Part shown: piece after piece, positions 15,698-22,932 of the stretch
Layout: each line of letters starts with the position of its first letter
Position numbering within the stretch: position 1 is the first letter of the stretch
Assembly: GCA_014382535.1 (NCBI GenBank)
Contig: JACNJN010000212.1
Location: 1-35,550, forward strand
DNA: 35,550 nucleotides
DNA from: Candidatus Desulfolinea nitratireducens
Lineage (GTDB): Bacteria; Chloroflexota; Anaerolineae; Anaerolineales; Villigracilaceae
Direction of reading: 5' to 3'
Program-made: the position numbers and the translations under genes
Notes under the pieces: model-generated
Database searches by the model: none
The model's input: the letters and a program-made list of their open reading frames with translations, nothing else
What the model was told of the DNA's origin: nothing

Positions 15698-15726
15698 AGT
15701 TTACAGCAAGGGAAGGGATGTGTCAA
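15698..15726 (-). promoter_or_regulatory. Promoter of the aromatic operon
   Basis: A perfect -35 box TTGACA (15726-15721), a 17-nt spacer and a -10 box TAAACT (15703-15698; 4 of 6 to consensus). Transcription would begin near 15690, giving a leader of about 170 nt before aroH. It is divergent from the VOC gene promoter at 15766-15794. Confidence 0.8.
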
Positions 15727-15765
15727 GGGATTTGTGGCTCATAAGGCAAACCTATTAAGGATGAC

Positions 15766-15794
15766 TTGCATAAATAGAAACAATGTTCTATAAT
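15766..15794 (+). promoter_or_regulatory. VOC gene promoter with palindromic operator
   Basis: -35-like TTGCAT (15766-15771), a 17-nt spacer and a perfect -10 TATAAT (15789-15794). The spacer carries TAGAAACAATGTTCTA (15775-15790), which matches 13 of 16 positions of the operator at 16282-16297 and lies at the same distance from the -35 box. A shared repressor is inferred. Confidence 0.75.
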
Positions 15795-15820
15795 AGAAAT
15801 CCGCCAAAAAAGGAGTAAAA

Positions 15821-16183
15821 ATGACAAAAAGAAATATTGTCCACATCGAAATCCCGACCAGTGATGCAGCTGAATCAGGGAAATTTTATGCCGATCTTTT
15901 CGGCTGGAAGATCGAATCCATGCCCGAGATGGATTACACCATGTTTGAGCCAACCGAGGGTCCTGGGGGAGGCTTCACGCCTGTCAGCGCTGAGAACCCG
16001 GTCGGAAATGTGGTGGTCTATGTCGACAGCCCCGATATCGATGCCGATCTCAAGAAAGCTGAATCGCTGGGTGGAAAGACCGTGGTTCCGAAATCTGAAA
16101 TTCCCAATATGGGCTGGTTCGCCATCTTAAAGGACCCAACAGGCAACCAGATCGCTCTTTTCACCAGTCTGAATTCTGAGTAG
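15821..16183 (+). CDS. VOC-superfamily (glyoxalase-like) protein
   Basis: 120-aa single-module protein of the vicinal-oxygen-chelate superfamily. VHIEIPTSDAAESGKFYADLFGW at the N-terminus and GWFAILKDPTGNQIALF at the C-terminus are the two beta-alpha-beta-beta-beta halves typical of bleomycin-resistance/glyoxalase-like folds. It probably acts as a cytosolic dimer; substrate and metal requirement cannot be inferred. AGGAG precedes the ATG by 7 nt. It is a monocistronic unit with its own promoter and two terminator hairpins downstream. The operator in its promoter hints at stress-linked regulation. Confidence 0.85.
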   Translation: MTKRNIVHIEIPTSDAAESGKFYADLFGWKIESMPEMDYTMFEPTEGPGGGFTPVSAENPVGNVVVYVDSPDIDADLKKAESLGGKTVVPKSEIPNMGWFAILKDPTGNQIALFTSLNSE

Positions 16184-16202
16184 GGCAGGTGAATAGGTTT
16201 TT

Positions 16203-16226
16203 CTCTTCAAAGAAGAGCATATTTTT
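16203..16226 (+). terminator. First hairpin after the VOC gene
   Basis: TCTCTTC-AAA-GAAGAG hairpin followed by CATATTTTT, 20 nt after the VOC stop codon. It is a short but plausible intrinsic terminator. Confidence 0.55.
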
Positions 16227-16232
16227 CTCTTT

Positions 16233-16262
16233 GAGCTTATCCCATTTGGGATGAGCTCTTTT
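16233..16262 (+). terminator. Second hairpin after the VOC gene
   Basis: GAGCTTATCCC-ATTT-GGGATGAGCTC (one mispair) followed by TTTT. It is a stronger intrinsic terminator than the preceding one and ends 10 nt before the -35 box of the next gene, insulating the two promoters. Confidence 0.75.
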
Positions 16263-16272
16263 ATTATAGCTC

Positions 16273-16301
16273 TTGACAAAATAGAACAAGTGTTCTACTA
16301 T
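16273..16301 (+). promoter_or_regulatory. Promoter with LexA-box-like operator
   Basis: A perfect -35 TTGACA (16273-16278), a 17-nt spacer and -10 TACTAT (16296-16301). The spacer contains TAGAACAAGTGTTCTA (16282-16297). Its core GAACAAGTGTTC fits the Gram-positive LexA consensus GAAC-RNRY-GTTC exactly, and both arms are perfect 7-bp inverted repeats. An operator between -35 and -10 is a classic repressor position. LexA is the best guess; another dimeric repressor remains possible. Confidence 0.78.
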
Positions 16302-16361
16302 AGTGAAGTCTATCCAACCATTGCTGTTGATACAGCAAAACAAGCCAGAAAGGAGGCTTTT

Positions 16362-17078
16362 ATGTCCAAATCGACTTCATTCAACCTGTTGTCGACTTTC
16401 CAGAAAGCTGGCTTGCGGCGCGGATCCATGTTTGGGCTGATTTTGCTCTCCGCACTGCTGGCTTTTGAAATCTTTAATTTCTCTACAACCGACTTTGCCC
16501 TCACCGATCTCCTCGGTAATGAATTGAAATTTATCGGGGTTCGCTGGACCACTATTCTCGCCTTTGCCTTTTGCGGGATCGACTTTGCAGGGGTGGCACG
16601 TTTGTTTACGCCAGAGCAGGGAGCAGCCGAACCTGCGGAGGTTTGGTATCTCTTTGGAGCCTGGTTGCTGGCGGCTGTAATGAATGCCATGCTGACGTGG
16701 TGGGGCGTTTCTGTGGCCATCCTTGATCACTCTGCACAGGGCAGCGTTCTGGTCAGCCAGAGCGCAATGACAAAGGCGATTCCGATCTTTGTCGCCTTGA
16801 TGGTTTGGCTGGTGCGTGTGCTTATTATTGGAACCTTCTCCATGGCTGGAGAGCGACTTTTCAATATGGATGCTGTGGTCGGAACGAAGCCATCTCTTTC
16901 AAACCAAATACAGCGTCCAACCACGCGGGCACCCGCCCGGGCAACACCGCGAAGCTCGGCACGCTCCGCACCCAGAGTTGCTTCCACTTCGAGGCGCGGC
17001 ACGCGTTCTGATCCGAGCTATCATCCTGTTGGGATATCAGCCTCACCAAACAGTGAAGATACCGAGCGCTGGCTTTAG
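16362..17078 (+). CDS. Four-TM membrane protein with basic tail, unknown family
   Basis: 238 aa; the start at 16362 follows AAAGGAGG. I do not recognise the family. About four hydrophobic segments are visible: GSMFGLILLSALLAFEIF, TTILAFAFCGIDFAGVA, VWYLFGAWLLAAVMNAMLTWWG and a later IPIFVALMVWLVRVLIIG. The last 60 residues form a disordered, strongly basic tail rich in Arg, Ser, Pro and Thr (SARSAPRVASTSRRGTRS), presumably cytoplasmic and able to bind acidic partners or nucleic acid. The promoter contains a LexA-like box, so induction upon DNA damage is a testable guess. It converges with the YitT gene. Confidence 0.7.
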   Translation: MSKSTSFNLLSTFQKAGLRRGSMFGLILLSALLAFEIFNFSTTDFALTDLLGNELKFIGVRWTTILAFAFCGIDFAGVARLFTPEQGAAEPAEVWYLFGAWLLAAVMNAMLTWWGVSVAILDHSAQGSVLVSQSAMTKAIPIFVALMVWLVRVLIIGTFSMAGERLFNMDAVVGTKPSLSNQIQRPTTRAPARATPRSSARSAPRVASTSRRGTRSDPSYHPVGISASPNSEDTERWL

Positions 17079-17105
17079 ATTTTCCTCCATGAATAACTAA
17101 AAATC

Positions 17106-17138
17106 AAGGTCCCGTTCCCTTCAAGGGAACGGGACCTT
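17106..17138. terminator. Strong bidirectional hairpin, repeat copy 1
   Basis: AAGGTCCCGTTCCC-TTCAA-GGGAACGGGACCTT: a perfect 14-bp GC-rich stem between the convergent stops of the membrane protein (plus) and YitT (minus). In the minus direction the stem is followed by GATTTTTAG. A near-identical hairpin sits at 20381-20414 in an equivalent setting. Confidence 0.8.
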
Positions 17139-17192
17139 CTATGTTCTGGCGTAATTTCTAGATAGGCAATGATTTTATACGTCTTTTGAGGT

Positions 17193-18092
17193 TTATTGCA
17201 TTTGTTTATAGGTGCCACCCACGGTATGATGACCCTGCGCAATGACGATAAAGGCAAGGGGATCAGCCTCCAAAACTACGGATTTTAGGACATCTACCTT
17301 CGGGCGGCTGACTGCGAAAAACAAGACGGTGTGGTTTTTTTCGGTGTACAAGCCCTGAGCTGGCCAGGAAGTAATTCCCAGGCGTAAATGACTAAATACA
17401 GCTTCGCTGACATCTTTTGGGCGGTCGGTAATAATCGTAGCAGTACGCACCACACTGGGACCCTCCAGGATCTGATCTGCGGCAATTCCCCAAATAAACA
17501 GGGTAACCAATGCGTAGAGAGCCTTATCCCAACCGAAAACAAGGCCGGCCAGAAATACAATGAATCCATCGGTGTATAGATATAGTTGGCTAATAGGAAG
17601 CCCGGTTTTGAATTGTAAAACTCGCCCAAGTATGCCCGTTCCACCACCCGTCCCCTGGCCGCGGTAGATAAGACCAGTCCCAATTCCACCAACAACAGCT
17701 CCATAGAGCGCATTTAACATTAAATCATCGACAATCCCTTCTGCTGGGAATATGGGCGCCAGGAAGTCCACCGCCAAACTGGATACCAGTACAACATAAA
17801 AAGTGCGAATTAAAAAATTAAATCTCCCTAAATATTTGAAACCAATAAACATGAGAGGGAGATTCATCACCAGGATCATAAACCCAATTGGCCATGCTGT
17901 GAATTTATTAATGACAATTGCCAATCCTGAAAGCCCACTAGGGGCAATTTCCCATGGAATTAAAAAAAGGTTTAGGTTAATAGCCGAGATCAGGCTTCCC
18001 CCGGTCAGAAGTAAAAAACTACGCAGCGTTAAGCGCCAATCCAGCTCATTGAGCAGCAAACGTAAATTATTAATTTTCACTGCTATTTGCAT
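17193..18092 (-). CDS. YitT-family membrane protein
   Basis: 299 aa. The N-terminal two-thirds contains about six membrane segments of the YitT/DUF161 type, with the diagnostic glycine-rich GQGTGGGTGILGRVLQ and the N-terminal NLFLIPWEIAPSGLSG. The C-terminal 85 residues form a soluble DUF2179 domain (TATIITDRPKDVSEAV, then YTEKNHTVLFFAV). It is probably a small-solute transporter or sensor in the inner membrane, with no established substrate. AAAGG lies 8 nt before the ATG. It is transcribed alone and ends at a bidirectional terminator. Confidence 0.88.
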   Translation of the reverse strand: MQIAVKINNLRLLLNELDWRLTLRSFLLLTGGSLISAINLNLFLIPWEIAPSGLSGLAIVINKFTAWPIGFMILVMNLPLMFIGFKYLGRFNFLIRTFYVVLVSSLAVDFLAPIFPAEGIVDDLMLNALYGAVVGGIGTGLIYRGQGTGGGTGILGRVLQFKTGLPISQLYLYTDGFIVFLAGLVFGWDKALYALVTLFIWGIAADQILEGPSVVRTATIITDRPKDVSEAVFSHLRLGITSWPAQGLYTEKNHTVLFFAVSRPKVDVLKSVVLEADPLAFIVIAQGHHTVGGTYKQMQ

Positions 18093-18242
18093 CTTTGGTA
18101 CCTTTCTTTCTATTATGGGTCGACATAAGTATCCCTCTCAAGTGCTGTTATTTGCCGAGCATTATATCAAAAAAAGGTGCTAAATTTTAACGAGTAATTT
18201 TGGCGCGAATATTTCATAAATAGATCTTCCATCTATGGCCAA

Positions 18243-18279
18243 AACAGCCCCCGTTTCAGGCAGAATAACGGAGGCTGTT
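18243..18279 (-). terminator. Terminator of the alcohol dehydrogenase gene
   Basis: On the minus strand AACAGCC-t-CCGTT pairs with AACGG-g-GGCTGTT (7 plus 5 bp around one mismatch), followed by TTGG with a short T run inside the stem end. It lies about 60 nt downstream of the dehydrogenase stop. Confidence 0.6.
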
Positions 18280-18336
18280 CTTTAAGTAATTATGTAAATT
18301 TTGAAAATAGTGAAATTATGTCAGGACAATAATCCA

Positions 18337-19377
18337 TCAAAACTGAGTGATCACAACCACTCCTGGTTCGGAAAATTCGCCCATGCTTTCCAGGACCTTG
18401 ATACCCTCTTCCAGGGAAACCCTTCGGGTGATCATCTTGCCGGGATGTAATTTGCCAGTTGTGATCATATCCAGCATGGGACCAAAGGCGTGGGCCTGCA
18501 TCCCGTGGCTACCAATCAATTCCAATTCGTTGAACATAACCATCCCCATGGGAATGGGCGTCTCGGCATCATCATCGGCCATCACCCCAATTTGTACATG
18601 GCGACCCCGTTTGCGCAGACTCAGGAGGGAGTTCAGGCAGGTTTCATTACTCCCCAATGCATCAATAGAGACCTGAGCGCCGCCTTTGGTAATTTCGCGG
18701 ATGGCTTCAATCAGATTTGGCCCCTTTCTGGGATTAAGAGTAACTGCTGCCCCAAGTAATTTTGCCAAATTCAGGGCTTCATCCTTGATGTCCACGCCGA
18801 TTACCTGTGCCCCTATCGCGTTTGCAATCATGATCGCCGAGAGTCCGATCCCTCCACAGCCATGGACCACAACCCATTCTCCGGGAGCCACTCTCCCCTG
18901 CGCAACAATCGCCCGAAAGGAGGTAATGAATCGACATCCCAAACTGGCCGCATCTTCAAAATCGAGACTCTCCGGTAACTTGACCAGATTCGTATCGGCG
19001 TAGCGAATGCCAACATATTCGGCAAAGGAACCCCAGGCAGTAAAACCCGGTTGGAAATAATTATCGCAGACCTGGTGATTGCCAGAGAGGCATTCTCTGC
19101 AGCTTCCACAGCCACAGGCAAAGGGCAGGGTGACGCGATCCCCGATTTGCCATTTGGTGACATTCTTGCCAACAGCCTCAACAATGCCAGCCAGCTCATG
19201 ACCAGGGACGTGGGGAAGACGAACGTCGCCATCATGCCCCATCCAGCCGTGCCAATCACTGCGACAAATCCCGTTCGCCTGGACGCGGATCACGACCCCA
19301 TCCTTGTGGGGAGTGGGGTCAGGGAGCTCCTCGATTGTAATTGCTTGCCCAAATTCTTTGTAAAGCGCCGCTTTCAT
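18337..19377 (-). CDS. Zinc-dependent alcohol dehydrogenase (MDR family)
   Basis: 346 aa; predicted NAD(P)-linked oxidation of an alcohol to an aldehyde or ketone. Catalytic-zinc residues appear in NGICRSDWHG (Cys38, His43) and GHELAG. The structural-zinc lobe has CGSCRECLSGNHQVC. The Rossmann loop is HGCGGIGLSA, and the downstream VIGVDIKDEAL places an Asp after beta-2, favouring NAD over NADP. GAGGAG precedes the ATG. The substrate is not predictable. A 9-bp inverted repeat lies 55-95 nt upstream and may be an operator or leader hairpin. Confidence 0.92.
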   Translation of the reverse strand: MKAALYKEFGQAITIEELPDPTPHKDGVVIRVQANGICRSDWHGWMGHDGDVRLPHVPGHELAGIVEAVGKNVTKWQIGDRVTLPFACGCGSCRECLSGNHQVCDNYFQPGFTAWGSFAEYVGIRYADTNLVKLPESLDFEDAASLGCRFITSFRAIVAQGRVAPGEWVVVHGCGGIGLSAIMIANAIGAQVIGVDIKDEALNLAKLLGAAVTLNPRKGPNLIEAIREITKGGAQVSIDALGSNETCLNSLLSLRKRGRHVQIGVMADDDAETPIPMGMVMFNELELIGSHGMQAHAFGPMLDMITTGKLHPGKMITRRVSLEEGIKVLESMGEFSEPGVVVITQF

Positions 19378-19431
19378 AGTATCTCCTCATAAACCTTTTT
19401 CATGGATAAATGATTTCTTTTGTGGAGACTG

Positions 19432-19472
19432 CTCTGGATTGGCAGTCTGTGGAAATCAATTGGAATCCAGAG
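19432..19472. repeat. Inverted repeat upstream of the alcohol dehydrogenase
   Basis: CTCTGGATT (19432-19440) and AATCCAGAG (19464-19472) are perfect 9-bp inverted repeats around 23 nt, centred about 75 nt before the dehydrogenase start. It could be an operator for a dimeric regulator or an mRNA hairpin. Confidence 0.55.
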
Positions 19473-19499
19473 GATGAGTTTAGTCGAAAGCCTCCTGGA

Positions 19500-19718
19500 T
19501 GTCGATAGTTTCTAGCCTAATGCTTCAAATAAACCTACTACTCACATGTACAATTTGCGCTGTTGAAACTTTTACGCTGGTTGCCGCACCTTTATTCGGG
19601 GTGCAGGTGGCTTTCATACCCTGTGGGGCAACTTGAATTGAGGGAGGACTTTCGCGCCGCATTTTGTAGGGCAAGTCCGCACAGAAAATTGGGCAGCGAT
19701 TGTCGATAGTTTCTCGCC
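19500..19718 (+). repeat. Direct-repeat pair TGTCGATAGTTTCT
   Basis: TGTCGATAGTTTCT followed by A/C and GCC occurs at 19500-19517 and again at 19701-19718, bounding about 185 bp of noncoding DNA. It may be a residue of a duplication or an insertion footprint. Confidence 0.5.
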
Positions 19719-19762
19719 AGTCTTTGAGAGAGATTGGGAGCGTTAACCCTTATAAATGCCCT

Positions 19763-20269
19763 ATGAATACAAAAGGGCGTTTGTTCCGGATCAGGAGCAT
19801 CCTGATATTCTTTGTTCTCGCTTTGGGATTTAGCGGTCTTACGGCCATTCCCTTGCGGTTTGAATTGAATATTCTCAACTCAATTGCAGGAGAGGGGACA
19901 AATATTGAGGCGATAGCCCCGTCATTATCCCATTGGATTTCACTCGTTCAACATGCGATTGAAGATCAATATCAGAATCATGCCTTCCTGGCATATGGAT
20001 ACGATTGGCTGGCATTTGGTCATTTTGTAATTGCAATTGCCTTTATCGGCGCGGTCAAGGACCCAATTCAAAATCGATGGGTGATAGAGTTTGGGATGAT
20101 AGCCTGTGTGCTGATCATCCCCTATGCCCTCATCCTGGGTCATTTTCGCGGAATTCCAATGCTCTGGCGGATGATCGATATGTTATTTGGCATCCTTGGA
20201 ATCATCCCACTATACTTTGCGCGAAAGATGACGCTCGAATTGGAATCCGAATTCATATCAGCTGGATGA
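19763..20269 (+). CDS. Small integral membrane protein, unknown
   Basis: 168 aa from ATG 19763 (MNTKGRLFRIRS). Four hydrophobic segments are visible: ILIFFVLALGFSGLTAIPL, a central WLAFGHFVIAIAFIGAV, FGMIACVLIIPYALILG, and a C-terminal MLFGILGIIPLYFARKM. A roughly 50-residue loop follows the first segment. I do not recognise the family. A longer frame begins at 19700 but would translate the direct repeat. There is no Shine-Dalgarno; TATAAA lies 6 nt before the ATG, suggesting a possible leaderless mRNA. It converges with the histidine phosphatase gene. Confidence 0.65.
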   Translation: MNTKGRLFRIRSILIFFVLALGFSGLTAIPLRFELNILNSIAGEGTNIEAIAPSLSHWISLVQHAIEDQYQNHAFLAYGYDWLAFGHFVIAIAFIGAVKDPIQNRWVIEFGMIACVLIIPYALILGHFRGIPMLWRMIDMLFGILGIIPLYFARKMTLELESEFISAG

Positions 20270-20380
20270 GATAATAAAACATAATCTTTCAAGCAATCCT
20301 ATTCGGCTGGTAGCCTCGTCTATCTGGGAAGATAAGGAACACTGGTTACACCTATTTTCTTTGATGAAAATTATTAAATC

Positions 20381-20414
20381 AAGGTCCCGGTCCCTCCAAG
20401 GGAACGGGACCTTT
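20381..20414. terminator. Bidirectional hairpin, repeat copy 2
   Basis: AAGGTCCCGGTCCC-TCCAA-GGGAACGGGACCTT, 13 of 14 pairs, followed by TT in the plus direction. The sequence is nearly the same as 17106-17138, including the flanking AAATC. It again lies between two convergent genes. Confidence 0.78.
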
Positions 20415-20452
20415 TGGTGCCATAATTAATTTAATTTTTCCGAATAAATTTC

Positions 20453-21103
20453 TCACTTCTCTTTCTTCTCCCTCTTTTTCTTTTTTGGCGGCATCGGCAA
20501 TTCAAAGGGCGGCGTCAGATTCATTTTCATCAGGTGAGCGCTCATCTCGTTGACCCAAAGCACCGAGGTGGAGCCAGTGCTGATTCCCAGCCGTTGAAAT
20601 CGATCCAGGGGCAGGCCAAGATAATGGCAGATGACCAGCTTGATCGGGTCGGCGTGAAAAACGATCGCGACGATATCTCTGGGTTTATGCGCGGCAGCAA
20701 TCTTCTCCACAGCTGCAACAAGACGTGTCTGGGCGTCCAGAAAGGATTCTCCTTCGGGGAAGGTGAAGCGAGACGGAGCCTGCTGGACAATTCTCCAGAC
20801 CTTGGAGCGGCTGAGCACCTTCCACGAACGTCCCTGCCATTTGCCGATATCGATATCCATCAGGTCCGGGATCTGGGTGATCTTTAGTTTATGGGAATCC
20901 GCCAGGGGTTGGGCTGTTTCGACGGCACGTTCAAGGGGACTGGCATATATCGCTTTTAACGGAAGCGGGCCGAGGGCATTGGCGAGCGCGGCAGCTTGTT
21001 CCTTTCCACGTTCATTCAAGTGGACTCCGGGCAAGCGTCCGGCCATTTTATTGGTTTTGACAAAATCATTTTCGCCATGTCTGATCAGCAGCAAAGTGGT
21101 CAT
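20453..21103 (-). CDS. Histidine phosphatase (phosphoglycerate mutase-like)
   Basis: 216 aa from ATG 21103. The phosphate-pocket motif LIRHGEND (RHG at residues 8-10) and the paired Arg in ASPLERAVETAQPL mark the histidine phosphatase superfamily, with ESFLDAQTR and the second catalytic His in VFHADPIK. That last motif departs from the usual VSHG form. The C-terminus ends in an unusual PPKKKKREKKEK basic tail. Candidate roles include a cofactor-dependent phosphoglycerate mutase relative or a phosphatase for small phosphoesters such as alpha-ribazole phosphate. No clustered cobalamin genes support the latter. Confidence 0.85.
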   Translation of the reverse strand: MTTLLLIRHGENDFVKTNKMAGRLPGVHLNERGKEQAAALANALGPLPLKAIYASPLERAVETAQPLADSHKLKITQIPDLMDIDIGKWQGRSWKVLSRSKVWRIVQQAPSRFTFPEGESFLDAQTRLVAAVEKIAAAHKPRDIVAIVFHADPIKLVICHYLGLPLDRFQRLGISTGSTSVLWVNEMSAHLMKMNLTPPFELPMPPKKKKREKKEK

Positions 21104-21140
21104 TTTGGAGCTTCCTTTGTGAGTAATACCTTCTAATTGC

Positions 21141-21186
21141 AATGCTCTGCGTTGCAATTTTTCGCAATGTTCCAACGCGGAGCATT
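21141..21186. repeat. Inverted repeat between rarA and the phosphatase gene
   Basis: AATGCTCTGCGTTG (21141-21154) and CAACGCGGAGCATT (21173-21186) pair at 13 of 14 positions around an 18-nt loop. It lies in the 120-bp gap upstream of the phosphatase start and would form a hairpin in a readthrough transcript from rarA. Confidence 0.65.
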
Positions 21187-21223
21187 GGAACCAGCATTAT
21201 AAAAAACGGGGTAGCACTGAATG

Positions 21224-22636
21224 CTAACTGGAACTCATCCCGCGCTTGATCGTCTTGATCTTTTCCTCGCTCAGCTCGGGCGCCATTTGATATTCTTCAA
21301 TGCCCAGTGCTTTGCGCTGCGCCTCGCGCCACATCTCGAGTCTATCGACAATTTCCGCTTCGTAACCCTGTTTTGAGGGCGCGTAAAAATAGGTCCCGAG
21401 CAGGCGTTTGGGGAGATATTGTTGGGGGGTAAAATGGCCCTCATCGTCGTGGGGATAAAGATAACCTTTGCCATGTCCCAGCGCGTCCGCATCGCGGTTG
21501 CCATCCTTGAGATGGTTCGGGACGGATACCTGTCCCTGTTCCTCGAGCCTTTTGAGAGCCTTGAAATATGCGCCGGCGCTATTCGATTTTGGTGCCGTCG
21601 CCAGATAAAGGGTTGCTTCCACGATCGAGTAAATTCCTTCGGGCATCCCCACGAACTCAAATGCTTGAACCGCGGCATTGGCGACAACCAACCCCATCGG
21701 GTCAGCCAGGCCGATATCCTCTCCCGCCAGGATCAGAAGCCTCCGCAAAATAAAACGCGGGTCCTCACCGGCATAGATCATCTTTGCCAGCCAATAGAGC
21801 GCGGCATCCGGGTCTGAGCCGCGCATCGATTTGATAAAGGCCGAAACCGTATCATAATGCGAATCGCCATCCTTATCGTAAAGTACGGCCCGACGCTGGA
21901 TCGATTCCTGGGCCACATCAAGGGTGATCTGGATGATGCCTTGCTCGTCTGCCTGCGTGGATTCGACAGCCAATTCGAGGGCATTTAGTGCATTGCGCGC
22001 ATCCCCCGTTGCGATCTCGACGAGGTGCTTGCGGGCGTTATCATGGAAGTTGATCTGGCGAGAACCATATCCCCGTTCAACGTCGGCCAGGGCGCGGTCC
22101 AGCAAAACGCCGCATTCCTCCTGGTTCAATCCCCGCAACTGAAAGACACGTGAGCGGGAGACGAGGGCCCCGATCACCTCGAAGAAAGGATTCTCGGTCG
22201 TCGCCCCGATCAGACGGATGGCGCCATTTTCAACGTGAGGAAGCAACGCATCCTGCTGGGCTTTGTTCCAGCGATGGACTTCGTCCACAAAGAGGATCGT
22301 CGCTTTATTATAAAGTTTACGCCGCTCGAGGGCCTCCTGGACCACTTCGCGCAGACGTGGTTTTCCATCCAAAACAGCGGAGAGGGTCTCGAAATGTGAT
22401 TCGGTCTGGTTGGCGATGATCTGGGCGAGCGTCGTTTTCCCCGTCCCTGGCGGCCCCCAGAGCAGGATCGAGGAAAAAAGCCTGTCCGCTTCGATGGCTC
22501 GCCGGAGCAATTTACCTTCCCCTACGATATGCTCCTGCCCAACATATTCATCCAGGGTGCGAGGACGCATTCGTGCTGCGAGGGGGGCTTCCTTTTTCAG
22601 GTTTTCCTGCATTTTATGGTCAAAGAGATCGGTCAT
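21224..22636 (-). CDS. rarA: Replication-associated recombination ATPase RarA/MgsA
   Basis: 470-aa AAA+ ATPase related to clamp loaders and eukaryotic WRNIP1, acting at stalled replication forks. Early motif APLAARMRPRTLDEYVGQ, Walker A GPPGTGKTT, Walker B ILFVDEVHRW, sensor-1 IGATTENPFFEV, arginine-finger/box region LVSRSRVFQL, and sensor-2 GDARNALNALE are all seen. The C-terminal oligomerisation domain includes IKSMRGSDPDAALYWLA and ILAGEDIGLADP. There is no Shine-Dalgarno; a TATAAT box ends 8 nt before the ATG, implying a leaderless message. Confidence 0.95.
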   Translation of the reverse strand: MTDLFDHKMQENLKKEAPLAARMRPRTLDEYVGQEHIVGEGKLLRRAIEADRLFSSILLWGPPGTGKTTLAQIIANQTESHFETLSAVLDGKPRLREVVQEALERRKLYNKATILFVDEVHRWNKAQQDALLPHVENGAIRLIGATTENPFFEVIGALVSRSRVFQLRGLNQEECGVLLDRALADVERGYGSRQINFHDNARKHLVEIATGDARNALNALELAVESTQADEQGIIQITLDVAQESIQRRAVLYDKDGDSHYDTVSAFIKSMRGSDPDAALYWLAKMIYAGEDPRFILRRLLILAGEDIGLADPMGLVVANAAVQAFEFVGMPEGIYSIVEATLYLATAPKSNSAGAYFKALKRLEEQGQVSVPNHLKDGNRDADALGHGKGYLYPHDDEGHFTPQQYLPKRLLGTYFYAPSKQGYEAEIVDRLEMWREAQRKALGIEEYQMAPELSEEKIKTIKRGMSSS

Positions 22637-22643
22637 AAAGGAT

Positions 22644-22674
22644 ATTATAACGGGTAAAAAAATAGAGCTGTAAA
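22644..22674 (-). promoter_or_regulatory. rarA promoter, probably leaderless
   Basis: -10 TATAAT (22649-22644) is separated from the rarA ATG by only ATCCTTT, so transcription should begin at or next to the start codon. A -35-like TTTACA lies at 22674-22669 with a longish 19-nt spacer, inside the loop of the preceding terminator. Confidence 0.6.
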
Positions 22675-22685
22675 TGCAGCTCTAT
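22655..22685 (-). terminator. Intrinsic terminator before rarA
   Basis: On the minus strand ATAGAGCTG-CATTTA-CAGCTCTAT is a 9-bp perfect stem followed by TTTTTTT. It ends transcription from the membrane protein gene at 22933-23994 just before the rarA promoter. Confidence 0.88.
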
Positions 22686-22718
22686 CAAAGCAAGCACCTC
22701 TATTTCACTATTAAATCT

Positions 22719-22844
22719 AAATGCAGTCTCTGAGCGGAGCGAAGCGTAGTCGCCTGTACCCGACAGGGTGAAGAGCGATTTTCAGAATATCGTCCTTCGA
22801 CTACAGGCTCAAAAGCTGTCGCCTTCCGCTCAGGAACTGCATTT
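22719..22844 (+). repeat. Dispersed palindromic repeat, copy 2
   Basis: 126-bp element bounded by imperfect inverted repeats: AAATGCAGTCTCTGAGCGGA on the left and TCCGCTCAGGAACTGCATTT on the right (18 of 20 matching). It contains the core AGTCGCCTGTACCCGACAG shared with 2599-2660 and 27507-27630. It lies in the gap between rarA and the membrane protein gene. Confidence 0.75.
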
Positions 22845-22932
22845 GTTCTGGATAACATTGCATTTTCTCAAATAATATTTTTGAATTTGAAGCGATTATC
22901 CTGGTAGCCCTATTATTCTAGAAAATGCTGAC

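Larger units (their letters stand above)
19378..19762. other. 385-bp divergent intergenic region
   Basis: It separates the dehydrogenase (minus) from a small membrane protein (plus). It holds the inverted repeat at 19432-19472, a pair of direct repeats (19500 and 19701), and a central segment around 19578-19636 that can fold: GTTGCC with GGCAAC enclosing GCACC with GGTGC. I do not recognise a known riboswitch or ncRNA and see no credible gene. Confidence 0.5.

Noticed and set aside
17106-17138. Operator or transposon end
   Set aside because: Location between convergent stops, perfect stem and recurrence in an equivalent position fit a terminator better.
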